Shown here: positions 1-6,665 of the stretch, one piece after another | Layout of the letters: each line of letters opens with the position of its first letter | Numbering within the stretch: the first letter of the stretch is position 1 | DNA from: CAYVKM01 sp964452045 | GTDB taxonomy: Bacteria; Calditrichota; Calditrichia; RBG-13-44-9 | Assembly (NCBI GenBank): GCA_964452045.1 | Contig: CAYVKM010000095.1 | Coordinates: 1 to 13,864 of the forward strand | Direction of reading: 5' to 3' | Length of the DNA: 13,864 nucleotides | Position numbers and translations under genes: made by a program | Notes under the pieces: generated by a model | What the model was told of the DNA's origin: nothing | The model's database searches: none | What the model saw: the letters and a program-made list of their open reading frames with translations, nothing else

Positions 1-948
1 CCCTATATCCCTGATATTCCCGGATTAAATAAAATCTCGTATCTGGATTCAACCTGTATTATGGAATTGAACCAAATCCCGGATCATCTGATCATTCTTG
101 GTGGAGGTTATATCGGTCTGGAATTCGGACAAATGTTCCACCGATTCGGCAGCCGGGTAATAGTTATCCATCGGGGGAGTCAATTATTCAATCGGGAAGA
201 TCCGGATATTGCCGAAGAGGTGCTCAAAATTATTCAGGACGATGGTGTTGAAGTCTTGTTGAATTCTACTATAGAAAAAGTTTTATCAGCCTCTGGTGAT
301 AACATAGAAGTGGTTTGTAGATCAACTGAGAGCGAAACCAGAATAGAAGGTGATAAACTGCTGGTGGCAACTGGCAGGTCGCCAAACACGGATGAGCTCA
401 ATTTGGAAGCTGCAGGAATAGAGATCGATCGCCATGGTTATATAAAAGTAGATGATAAGCTAAAGACAACCACTTCCCAAGTCTACGCGATTGGTGATGT
501 GAAAGGGGGACCAGCGTTTACCCACATTTCCTATGATGATTATCGTGTTCTGCGCACGAATTTACTTGATGGCGGTAATGCCACAATTTCAGGACGGCAA
601 ATACCTTATACCGTTTTTATTGATCCCCAGCTCGGTCGGGTGGGGTTTTCGGAAAAAGATGCAAGTGATAAGGGGATTAGTTACCGGGTGGCAAAAATGC
701 CGATGAGTTATGTTGCCCGGGCCATCGAAATGAATGAAACACGTGGAGTAATGAAAGTACTGGTTGAGCAGAAAACTGATAAAATTCTCGGTTGCGCTAT
801 TCTGGGAATTGATGGTGGAGAGATTATGGCAATCCTGCAGGTTGCAATGATGGGAGATATCCCTTATACTCAATTAAGGGATGGCATCTTTGCCCATCCA
901 ACTTTAGCCGAGTCGATGAACAACCTTTTTATGGGCCTAGATTCATAA
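1..948 (+). CDS. RclA/mercuric-reductase-like FAD-dependent pyridine nucleotide-disulfide oxidoreductase (5' truncated)
   Basis: The frame is open from base 1, so the gene starts upstream; 315 codons are visible, and the FAD-binding part and redox-active Cys pair are missing. The ATG at 61 is internal, because the codons before it read PYIPDIPGL, a normal inter-domain stretch of this family. An NAD(P)-binding Rossmann motif (LGGGYIGLEFG) follows, then the second FAD motif (VYAIGDVKGG), then a C-terminal dimerisation domain with the FAHPTLAES active-site His motif. The segments FTHISYDDYR, MNETRGV and LRDGIFAHP resemble what I remember of E. coli RclA, a flavoprotein linked to copper reduction and hypochlorite resistance. 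It ends in FMGLDS with no C-terminal Cys-Cys pair, so a true mercuric reductase is unlikely. Family membership is firm; substrate is inferred. It lies 101 bases upstream of the egtB start region. Confidence 0.9.
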   Translation, partial: PYIPDIPGLNKISYLDSTCIMELNQIPDHLIILGGGYIGLEFGQMFHRFGSRVIVIHRGSQLFNREDPDIAEEVLKIIQDDGVEVLLNSTIEKVLSASGDNIEVVCRSTESETRIEGDKLLVATGRSPNTDELNLEAAGIEIDRHGYIKVDDKLKTTTSQVYAIGDVKGGPAFTHISYDDYRVLRTNLLDGGNATISGRQIPYTVFIDPQLGRVGFSEKDASDKGISYRVAKMPMSYVARAIEMNETRGVMKVLVEQKTDKILGCAILGIDGGEIMAILQVAMMGDIPYTQLRDGIFAHPTLAESMNNLFMGLDS

Positions 949-949
949 T

Positions 950-997
950 TGTGAACAAAAATCAGTGATAAAAGTACTTCAATTAAACTGATTCACA
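950..997. repeat. Imperfect inverted repeat downstream of the oxidoreductase
   Basis: TGTG (950-953) and AATCAGT (960-966) can pair with ACTGATT (987-993) and CACA (994-997). This gives about 11 base pairs with a 6-nt bulge and a 20-nt loop. It lies directly after the oxidoreductase stop and before the egtB start region. It could be a transcript-end stem or a regulator site. No T-run follows, so it is not a classical intrinsic terminator, and chance in AT-rich DNA is possible. Confidence 0.25.
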
Positions 998-1036
998 CCG
1001 GAAGAAAATTTGAATTCTAATTAAGCAATAATATTT

Positions 1037-1042
1037 AAAGGG
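1037..1042 (+). promoter_or_regulatory. Ribosome binding site for the original egtB start at 1050
   Basis: AAAGGG lies 7 nt before the ATG at 1050. There is no comparable site before the GTG at 1140. This supports 1050 as the ancestral start of egtB and makes the in-frame TAA at 1131 a real interruption of the reading frame. Confidence 0.6.
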
Positions 1043-1049
1043 ATGATAT

Positions 1050-1139
1050 ATGTTGGCAAAGAATGAAATGATAAAATATTTTCGCAGGGTCCGAAATGTA
1101 TCCGAGAAGATTTGTAAACCTTTGATGATCTAAGACTAC
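1050..1139 (+). pseudogene. egtB: N-terminal segment of egtB, separated from the rest by an in-frame TAA
   Basis: From ATG 1050 the frame gives 27 residues, including KYFRRVRNVSEKICKPL, then TAA at 1131-1133, then DYV running straight into the EgtB frame at 1140. This matches the first helix of the DinB-like domain of EgtB. Family members usually carry an acidic residue just before the DYV that precedes the SPPKWHL motif, so a single GAA to TAA change explains the stop. It may be a genuine nonsense mutation, a sequencing or assembly error, or a stop-and-restart arrangement in which ribosomes re-initiate at GTG 1140, 6 nt after the stop. UAA is the normal terminator of several neighbouring genes, so recoding is unlikely. 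Confidence 0.7.
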
Positions 1140-2330
1140 GTGGTTCAACCCATTGAAGACGTAAGTCCGCCCAAATGGCATCTTGGGCATACCAGCTGGT
1201 TCTACGAGGCCATGTTTTTGGATCGATACATAAGAAACTATAAACCCTTTCATCCGAAATATTTTTTCCTGTTTAACTCTTACTATCAGTCTCTTGGCGA
1301 CCGCTGGGAGAGGCCCAAACGCGGAGTTCTGTCGCGTCCCACGGTAAAGGATGTTTATGAATATCGCCAGGTCGTAACTGAACGAATGATCGAGTTGACC
1401 GGAAAAATTGAAGAAAATCAATGGAAAGAATACAGTGATTTGTTAGTACTTGCACTGAACCATGAGCAGCAACATCAGGAACTTCTACTAACCGATATAA
1501 AGTACATCCTGGCCATGAATCCGCTCTTCCCAGTTTATCAGCCGTCAAAGCATTCTGCACAAAATGGCGCGGGAGTCAAATCCGAATTTATCGAATTCGG
1601 TGGTGGCGTATATGAAATTGGCTTTAATGGCAATGGGTTCTGTTACGACAATGAACAACCACATCATAAAACATATCTGGACGATTTTAAATTACAAAAT
1701 CGGCTGGTGACCAATGCTGAGTATCTGGAGTTTATGGAAGCGGGCGGGTATAACGATTTTCGATTCTGGCTTTCCGATGGCTGGGATACGGTACAAAAGC
1801 ATGGCTGGCAAGCGCCACTTCATTGGGGGAAAATTGATGGTGAATGGCATGAAATGACCTTGAATGGATTGCGTAAAATTGTTCGGAATGCTCCGGTTTG
1901 TCATGTAAGTTATTTTGAAGCCGAGGCCTATGCCAGCTGGGCAAATAAAAGATTGCCCTCTGAAGCGGAATGGGAAGTTGCAGCAAGGGAGGCGGGAGTA
2001 AAACAGGAACAGGGTAATTTCTACGATGATAAGTTTTATCATCCCCTCCCGGCTGACCCGAAAAAGCAGAGCAACGGGAAAGACGTCTATCAGATGCTGG
2101 GTGATGTGTGGGAATGGACCGGCAGCGGATATTTACCATATCCGGGTTATAAACAGGCTGAAGGGGCACTGGGCGAATATAATGGTAAATTTATGGTGAA
2201 CCAGATGGTATTAAAGGGCGGGTCCTGCGCAACCTCCAGAGATCATGCCCGGATCACCTATCGGAATTTTTTTCAACCGGATAAACGCTGGCAATTTACC
2301 GGTTTTCGTTTAGCAGAGGATATAAAATAA
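1140..2330 (+). CDS. egtB: Ergothioneine biosynthesis sulfoxide synthase EgtB (main body; N-terminus cut by upstream TAA)
   Basis: EgtB is a non-heme iron enzyme that joins trimethylhistidine (hercynine) to a thiol, either gamma-Glu-Cys or cysteine, using O2 to form a sulfoxide. This 396-residue frame begins at a GTG with no ribosome binding site. Seen in order: a DinB-like helical domain with HLGHTSWF (His14/His17) and NHEQQHQELLLTD (His108/His112), supplying the three iron-binding histidines; then an FGE-sulfatase-type domain from about residue 148, with LPSEAEWEVAAR, GDVWEWTG, LKGGSC and the final TGFRLAE. All catalytic parts remain downstream of the TAA at 1131, but the first helix is cut off. 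The egtD start follows 10 bases after the stop, and its ribosome binding site overlaps that stop, so the two are co-transcribed. OvoA (ovothiol) is an alternative, but OvoA usually carries a fused methyltransferase, absent here. The sulfur donor cannot be decided by eye. Confidence 0.88.
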   Translation: MVQPIEDVSPPKWHLGHTSWFYEAMFLDRYIRNYKPFHPKYFFLFNSYYQSLGDRWERPKRGVLSRPTVKDVYEYRQVVTERMIELTGKIEENQWKEYSDLLVLALNHEQQHQELLLTDIKYILAMNPLFPVYQPSKHSAQNGAGVKSEFIEFGGGVYEIGFNGNGFCYDNEQPHHKTYLDDFKLQNRLVTNAEYLEFMEAGGYNDFRFWLSDGWDTVQKHGWQAPLHWGKIDGEWHEMTLNGLRKIVRNAPVCHVSYFEAEAYASWANKRLPSEAEWEVAAREAGVKQEQGNFYDDKFYHPLPADPKKQSNGKDVYQMLGDVWEWTGSGYLPYPGYKQAEGALGEYNGKFMVNQMVLKGGSCATSRDHARITYRNFFQPDKRWQFTGFRLAEDIK

Positions 2331-2340
2331 GGAATTTGAG

Positions 2341-3348
2341 ATGAGCGGTAATTACAAAATTTTATCGCCCTCCGACCTGGAGGATGTGGCAGATGAAAAA
2401 CGGTCCTTTGCCCTGGATGTCCTGGTGGGTTTGTCCGAGATTCCCAAACGTCTCTCCAGCCGATATTTCTATGACGATCGGGGAAGTGAGCTTTTCCAGA
2501 AGATCATGGATCTGCCGGAATATTATTTAACCAATTGTGAATTTGAAATTCTGAATACCCAGGTGGAGATAATTGCGGATCTGGTGAGGACCCATTCATT
2601 TAATCTGGTTGAACTGGGTGCCGGTGACGGAAGAAAGACCAGTATCTTGTTAGAATATTTTTTGCAGAAGAAATATAAATTCAGGTACGTCCCCATCGAT
2701 ATTTCAGAAGGGGCAATGAAAATTCTCACCCGGAATATGAATGAAAAATTCCCCGGGTTGAAGTGTGAAGGGATTGTGGCTGAGTATTTTAATGGATTGA
2801 AATGGCTCAACAAGCTGGGTGAGGGGAGAAATTTTGTTCTCTTTCTCGGATCAAATCTGGGAAATTTTAATAAACCGCAATCACGTGTTTTCCTTAGAAA
2901 TCTCTGGAATACTTTGAATGACGGTGATTATCTGATCACTGGTTTTGATTTAAAAAAAGATATTGATTTGATGCGCCAGGCATATAATGATAAAAAGGGG
3001 ATAACCAGAGCATTCAACCTTAATTTATTACAACGGATTAACCGGGAGCTGGGGGCAAATTTCGATCTGGATAAATTTCAACACTACTCAAATTACGATG
3101 TGTTTACCGGAGCGATGGAGAGCTATCTGGTAAGCCTGGAAAAGCAAACAGTTTTTATCCGGGAGTTGGGCCAGACATTTAATTTTGAACCCTGGGAGTC
3201 TATTCATACCGAATACTCATACAAATATCTGGAGTCGGATATTGTCGAACTGGCAGAGGCAACCGGCTATTCCATCGTCCAACAGCTTTATGATTCAAGG
3301 CATTATTTTGTGGATTCGGTGTGGCGGGTTCATAAAATTGAAACATGA
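2341..3348 (+). CDS. egtD: L-histidine N-alpha-methyltransferase EgtD
   Basis: EgtD uses three S-adenosylmethionine to convert histidine to hercynine, the substrate of EgtB. The protein has 335 residues, close to the roughly 320 of the mycobacterial enzyme. Visible are the family opening LSSRYFYDDRGSELF and the PEYYLTNCE segment, the SAM-binding motif ELGAGDGRKT (91-100), and VLFLGSNLGNF, whose Asn175 should correspond to the substrate-binding Asn of mycobacterial EgtD. Tyr215 and the HTEYSYKYL segment (Glu291, Ser293) match the positions that hold the histidine amino group and imidazole in that enzyme. The ATG at 2341 has AAGGA 7 nt upstream, overlapping the egtB stop. Histidine is inferred as substrate from these residues and from the EgtB neighbour. 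The stop lies 12 bases from that of the convergent PLP enzyme gene. Confidence 0.9.
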   Translation: MSGNYKILSPSDLEDVADEKRSFALDVLVGLSEIPKRLSSRYFYDDRGSELFQKIMDLPEYYLTNCEFEILNTQVEIIADLVRTHSFNLVELGAGDGRKTSILLEYFLQKKYKFRYVPIDISEGAMKILTRNMNEKFPGLKCEGIVAEYFNGLKWLNKLGEGRNFVLFLGSNLGNFNKPQSRVFLRNLWNTLNDGDYLITGFDLKKDIDLMRQAYNDKKGITRAFNLNLLQRINRELGANFDLDKFQHYSNYDVFTGAMESYLVSLEKQTVFIRELGQTFNFEPWESIHTEYSYKYLESDIVELAEATGYSIVQQLYDSRHYFVDSVWRVHKIET

Positions 3349-3360
3349 CCAAATTGTACT

Positions 3361-4431
3361 TCAAATAATCATCAGATCATCTTTCATCAGATTCATAGCC
3401 AGGCAGGAATGCGCAGGTAAAACGGCCACCAGATCCCCAATCTGAATCCTTTGAAAAAAATCGGGAGATGTTTTTATGATACCGTGTTCCTGAGAGAGAG
3501 AAACAAGGTAATTTTCCGTATTAATGGGCCCCCAGTTGTTCTCCTGTAATTCACAGACATAACCGTATACTTTTTGATCGCGCTCATCGGATATATAATC
3601 CTTGGAAAAATGCACCGCACCCCCATATAGGATTAATTCGTTTCTGTGCGGATGTTTTGCAACTACCGGACAGACTACTGCAGCGGCAATATCCTCCTCG
3701 CGGCACGATCCGATATTTAATTGCATGATATCATAAAACACAAAATTACCAGGGCGGATTTCATCCACCTCACTAAAATCGTCAACTACGCTGCAGATTG
3801 GCGTATCACCAACGGATATTTTGATTTGATCGATTCCCCCATCACTCAGTTGGGATTTCAGATGGGTTATTTTTTTGACGGTGTCCCGGTATATTTCAAG
3901 GATGGCCTGCTTCCCCTTCACATGATAGGAATGTCCGGAATGGGTCAATAATCCGGTGAGATTAAACTTTTTTGATTTCCTGATCGTCCGGCAGAGTTGT
4001 AATATCTGATCGGCATTGTCCCATTCAATACCCGTTCGACCATAACCGGTATCAATTTTTATCCAGACGTTGACCGGTTTTTTCAACTTTTCATCCAGGA
4101 ACCAGGCAACATCTTCCGATTCGACCAACAGATTCAAATCAATCTGATCGTTCAATTTATTTATTTCATCCATCTCCAAAATATTGGTTGGAAAGGCAAT
4201 GGTGATATCTTTCCATCCGTATTTTGCAAAGTACTTGGCCATTTCGACTGAGGAGACGGTGATGGAATTCACCCCTTTTTCTCTAAACCAGCTTGCTATT
4301 TGTAAAGACTGATGGGTTTTAAAATGCGGACGAAAATTAACACCGCTTTTTTTTGCTTTGAGACACATTCGATCAATATTCTGCATTACTCGTTGTTGAA
4401 TAACCACGAAGGTAGGTTTTACAATTTGCAT
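3361..4431 (-). CDS. PLP-dependent D-threonine aldolase / D-serine dehydratase family enzyme (alanine racemase N-terminal fold)
   Basis: This 356-residue protein has a fold-type III PLP barrel, as in alanine racemase, plus a C-terminal domain of the D-serine dehydratase-like type. Lys38 in RPHFKTH is the expected PLP lysine. HSGHSYH, ISVGDTP and DEIRPGNFVFYD follow in the order typical of the family. Near the C-terminus, QEHG and PAHSCLAMN (His341, Cys343) match the metal-binding His-x-Cys of eukaryotic D-serine dehydratase. Likely reactions are metal-assisted retro-aldol cleavage or beta-elimination on a D-amino acid; the exact substrate is unknown. The start at 4431 has a GGGG-rich site about 10 nt upstream, and a good promoter lies at 4530-4558. 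It converges on egtD with 12 bases between stops, so a job in the egt pathway is possible but only inferred. An A8 run in the AKKSG codons (residues 26-30) is a slippage-prone spot. Confidence 0.85.
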   Translation of the reverse strand: MQIVKPTFVVIQQRVMQNIDRMCLKAKKSGVNFRPHFKTHQSLQIASWFREKGVNSITVSSVEMAKYFAKYGWKDITIAFPTNILEMDEINKLNDQIDLNLLVESEDVAWFLDEKLKKPVNVWIKIDTGYGRTGIEWDNADQILQLCRTIRKSKKFNLTGLLTHSGHSYHVKGKQAILEIYRDTVKKITHLKSQLSDGGIDQIKISVGDTPICSVVDDFSEVDEIRPGNFVFYDIMQLNIGSCREEDIAAAVVCPVVAKHPHRNELILYGGAVHFSKDYISDERDQKVYGYVCELQENNWGPINTENYLVSLSQEHGIIKTSPDFFQRIQIGDLVAVLPAHSCLAMNLMKDDLMII

Positions 4432-4529
4432 TTTTTTATTACCCCATTTTTATTATTCAGGTTGAATTTTTCATTTATTTTTCGTTGATCAGAGACCAAA
4501 ACCTCATCAACTCTTCATTAAAAATTGAT

Positions 4530-4558
4530 ATTATAATTTAATAATGAATTTATGTAAA
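4530..4558 (-). promoter_or_regulatory. Sigma70-type promoter for the PLP enzyme gene
   Basis: On the minus strand, TTTACA (4558-4553, 5 of 6 to the -35 consensus) is followed after exactly 17 nt by a perfect TATAAT (4535-4530). Transcription would begin near 4523, giving a leader of about 90 nt before the start at 4431. Because ATTATAAT is nearly symmetric, a perfect TATAAT also exists on the plus strand at 4532-4537, but I see no good -35 for it. Confidence 0.6.
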
Positions 4559-4612
4559 AACATACCGAGAATGAGTGTTGATGGTGGAACTAATACAAAC
4601 AAAGCTTGTTAA

Positions 4613-4641
4613 TTGCTTTAATTAAAATTATGTTATATATA
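4613..4641 (+). promoter_or_regulatory. Candidate promoter for the DUF5752-treT-otsB-mscS-otsA operon
   Basis: TTGCTT (4613-4618) and TATATA (4636-4641) are 17 nt apart, in a very AT-rich stretch 50 nt before the first gene of the trehalose operon. The match is partial (3 of 6 and 4 of 6). An AT inverted repeat, TTAATT (4609-4614) and AATTAA (4620-4625), overlaps the -35. The divergent space 4432-4691 holds no gene that I can see, so some promoter for this operon should lie here. Confidence 0.35.
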
Positions 4642-4691
4642 CCACATTTTTAAGTATCTAATAATAAATTCACCAATTTTTGAGAAGAAAG

Positions 4692-5360
4692 ATGCCTTCA
4701 GTTCAGAAAAATATTGATCCGTTCCTAATCAAAGACTGTGCCCTGATAGCGGTGGCCACCGGTAAAAAAGCACAGAATTTAAGGGAGTTGCGAGATTATT
4801 CCCGGGATATAAGCCTGGATAGCATTTATTACCACTTCTGGGGGGGGCTACTCCGGCCTAAATTTGATGACCCGGAATATCACAACGATTTTGCCATATG
4901 GGCCAGACACAGCTTGCATGATAAAATTTTGGCAGAGCGCCTGGCGGTTATCGATCCTAACGAATTTCAATCACTGGAAGAATTACGGCAGGAGTTGGTT
5001 GAGATTTTGGATGAGCGAATCTACGAAGAGGAATATCCCCTGTGGGCGAAGAGTGACGACCAGTTTGAGTTCATCAGGTCGCAAATTGTTATTTTCAATA
5101 CCCATCATACGGTATCTGACCCGAAAGAATTTGTGGATGCCTTACCGAAAATGTCACTGGGCAGCATCTTTTTTCATTTTATTGATGCACTCCGCCGAAA
5201 TCCCGATTCCATTGATGATTTGAGGGTATGGTTGGGAAGGCTGGGAAAAAAATATCAGGAAGTGATCCATGAACTGGCAGCCATTGATCCCTATTTCTTA
5301 ACCTTAAATCAATTAAGAACAAAAGTGGCAAACATTTTAAAAGAGAAATTAACCGGATAG
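4692..5360 (+). CDS. DUF5752-like protein with two internal repeats, partner gene of treT
   Basis: I know no established function for this protein; it looks like the DUF5752 family. With the ATG at 4692 it has 222 residues; a TTG at 4680 would add four but has no ribosome binding site, while the ATG follows a purine-rich stretch containing GAGAAG. The protein is two copies of one module, about residues 15-110 and 127-220. SLDSIYYHF (41-49) aligns with SLGSIFFHF (155-163), and AVIDPNEFQSLEELR (85-99) with AAIDPYFLTLNQLR (196-209). The copies are helical and acidic, with no signal peptide, membrane segment or catalytic motif that I recognise. It is first in the operon, and treT starts 4 bases after its stop, so translational coupling and a role with TreT (chaperone, regulator or subunit) are reasonable inferences. 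A G8 run at 4840-4847 is a possible slippage site. Confidence 0.78.
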   Translation: MPSVQKNIDPFLIKDCALIAVATGKKAQNLRELRDYSRDISLDSIYYHFWGGLLRPKFDDPEYHNDFAIWARHSLHDKILAERLAVIDPNEFQSLEELRQELVEILDERIYEEEYPLWAKSDDQFEFIRSQIVIFNTHHTVSDPKEFVDALPKMSLGSIFFHFIDALRRNPDSIDDLRVWLGRLGKKYQEVIHELAAIDPYFLTLNQLRTKVANILKEKLTG

Positions 5361-5364
5361 ACGA

Positions 5365-6624
5365 ATGAAACCGATACTGGAAAAATATGCACAGCATGCC
5401 GGTGAGGATGTGGTGGAACATTTACGGCAGCTTGCTTCCTCATTAAAAGGCCTCAAAGTTGTTCATGTAAATTCGACCCGAGTAGGTGGTGGTGTTGCTG
5501 AGATTCTTCATAAAATGGTTCCGCTGATGCAGGAACTCGGTTTGGAGACCTCTTGGGAAGTCATAAACGGTGATCCTCCTTTTTATCAATGTACCAAGAG
5601 TTTTCACAATGCCTTGCAGGGAGACCGGGTAAATATTCCGGCCAATCTTCTGAAGGAATATGAACAGACCAATCAAAAGACTTCCGAAATTTTAAGGGAT
5701 AAGCTGCAAAATGCTGACGTGGCTATTATTCACGATCCGCAACCGGCGGCTCTTATCAAGCATTTTCCGGAACGAAAGGGCAAATGGGTATGGCGCTGTC
5801 ATATAGACTTAAGCAGACCTTATCGGGCGGTATGGAAATATCTGCGTAAATTTGTTACGGATTATGACGCCAGTATTTTTTCCCTTTCGACATTTGCGCA
5901 ACAACTGCCACATCCCATTTATTTAATTCCACCGAGTATCGATCCCTTGCACGATAAAAACACAGATCTTCCTAAAAGTGAAGTAGACGAGGTGTACGGA
6001 AGATTCAACATAGATCCTCACCGGCCCATGATTTTGCAGGTATCACGTTACGATAGGTTTAAAGATCCGATTGGTGTTATTCAGGCTTATAAAATTTCCA
6101 AAAAATATTTTCCCGGATTGCAGCTTGTTCTGGCCGGGGGCGGTGCAACAGATGATCCCGAAGGCGAAGCCGTATTAAATGAAGTACGTTCGGAAGCTGC
6201 TGGAGATGATGATGTCAAAATTCTTTTATTGCCCGGTGATGCGCACCGGACGATCAATGCACTTCAGCGAGCTTCTCATATCATCCTCCAGAAGTCCGTA
6301 AAAGAAGGTTTTGGACTAACCGTTACCGAAGCCATGTGGAAGCATCGTCCGGTTATTGGCGGCGATACCGGTGGAATTCGGGTTCAGGTGATTAACTATC
6401 ATACCGGATTCCTGGTAAACACTCCGGAAGGGGCTGCATTTCGTATTCGCTATTTATTAAATCATGAAGGCAGGATGCGTGAGATGGGCGCGAAGGCCAA
6501 AGAATTTGTCCGGGAAAATTTCCTGATTACCAGGCATTTGCGGGAATATCTTACCCTGATCTATGCCCTGAAGTACAATACCAGGGATCGGATAGAATTA
6601 AATCATAACTATTTATATTTCTGA
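5365..6624 (+). CDS. treT: Trehalose glycosyltransferring synthase TreT (GT4 family)
   Basis: TreT reversibly makes trehalose from an NDP-glucose and free glucose in one step, without a phosphate intermediate. The 419-residue length fits characterised TreT proteins (about 415). The N-terminal Rossmann domain begins KVVHVNSTRVGGGVAEIL (31-48), a TreT hallmark carrying the glycine loop. The C-terminal GT-B domain has the nucleotide-sugar contacts SRYDRFKDP (Arg228, Lys233) and the retaining EX7E motif KEGFGLTVTEA (Glu314, Glu322). It is cytoplasmic, with no signal or membrane segment. The start is 4 bases after the DUF5752-like gene and lacks a strong ribosome binding site, which suggests coupled translation. 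TreT was first studied in thermophilic archaea and Thermotogales, so transfer is possible, but base usage looks like that of its neighbours. A related GT4 such as a sucrose-phosphate synthase-like enzyme is less likely, given the N-terminal motif and the Ots neighbours. Confidence 0.87.
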   Translation: MKPILEKYAQHAGEDVVEHLRQLASSLKGLKVVHVNSTRVGGGVAEILHKMVPLMQELGLETSWEVINGDPPFYQCTKSFHNALQGDRVNIPANLLKEYEQTNQKTSEILRDKLQNADVAIIHDPQPAALIKHFPERKGKWVWRCHIDLSRPYRAVWKYLRKFVTDYDASIFSLSTFAQQLPHPIYLIPPSIDPLHDKNTDLPKSEVDEVYGRFNIDPHRPMILQVSRYDRFKDPIGVIQAYKISKKYFPGLQLVLAGGGATDDPEGEAVLNEVRSEAAGDDDVKILLLPGDAHRTINALQRASHIILQKSVKEGFGLTVTEAMWKHRPVIGGDTGGIRVQVINYHTGFLVNTPEGAAFRIRYLLNHEGRMREMGAKAKEFVRENFLITRHLREYLTLIYALKYNTRDRIELNHNYLYF

Positions 6625-6665
6625 ATTACAATTCATTTCTTAATAAAAATCAGTTTTTATAAATT

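Noticed and set aside
1..948. Mercuric reductase merA
   Set aside because: The C-terminus lacks the vicinal Cys pair of MerA, and there are no mer neighbours; RclA-like segments fit better.
950..997. CRP-like site (TGTGA ... TCACA)
   Set aside because: The half-sites are about 40 nt apart instead of 6, so this is not a CRP operator.
1010..1034. Promoter made of TTGAAT (1010) and TAATAT (1029) before egtB
   Set aside because: The spacer is only 13 nt, and the start of transcription would fall on the ribosome binding site.
1131..1133. Possible recoding of UAA as a sense codon
   Set aside because: Six other frames in the window end normally at TAA (including egtB itself, mscS, otsA, tkt and tal), so UAA is a working stop in this genome.
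4680..4691. TTG start for the DUF5752-like gene
   Set aside because: It has no ribosome binding site upstream and adds only four residues; the ATG at 4692 has a purine-rich leader.
6622..6635. TGAATT-AC-AATTCA inverted repeat at the treT stop
   Set aside because: The two-base spacer cannot form an RNA loop without losing pairs, and it is AT-rich; not a credible terminator.
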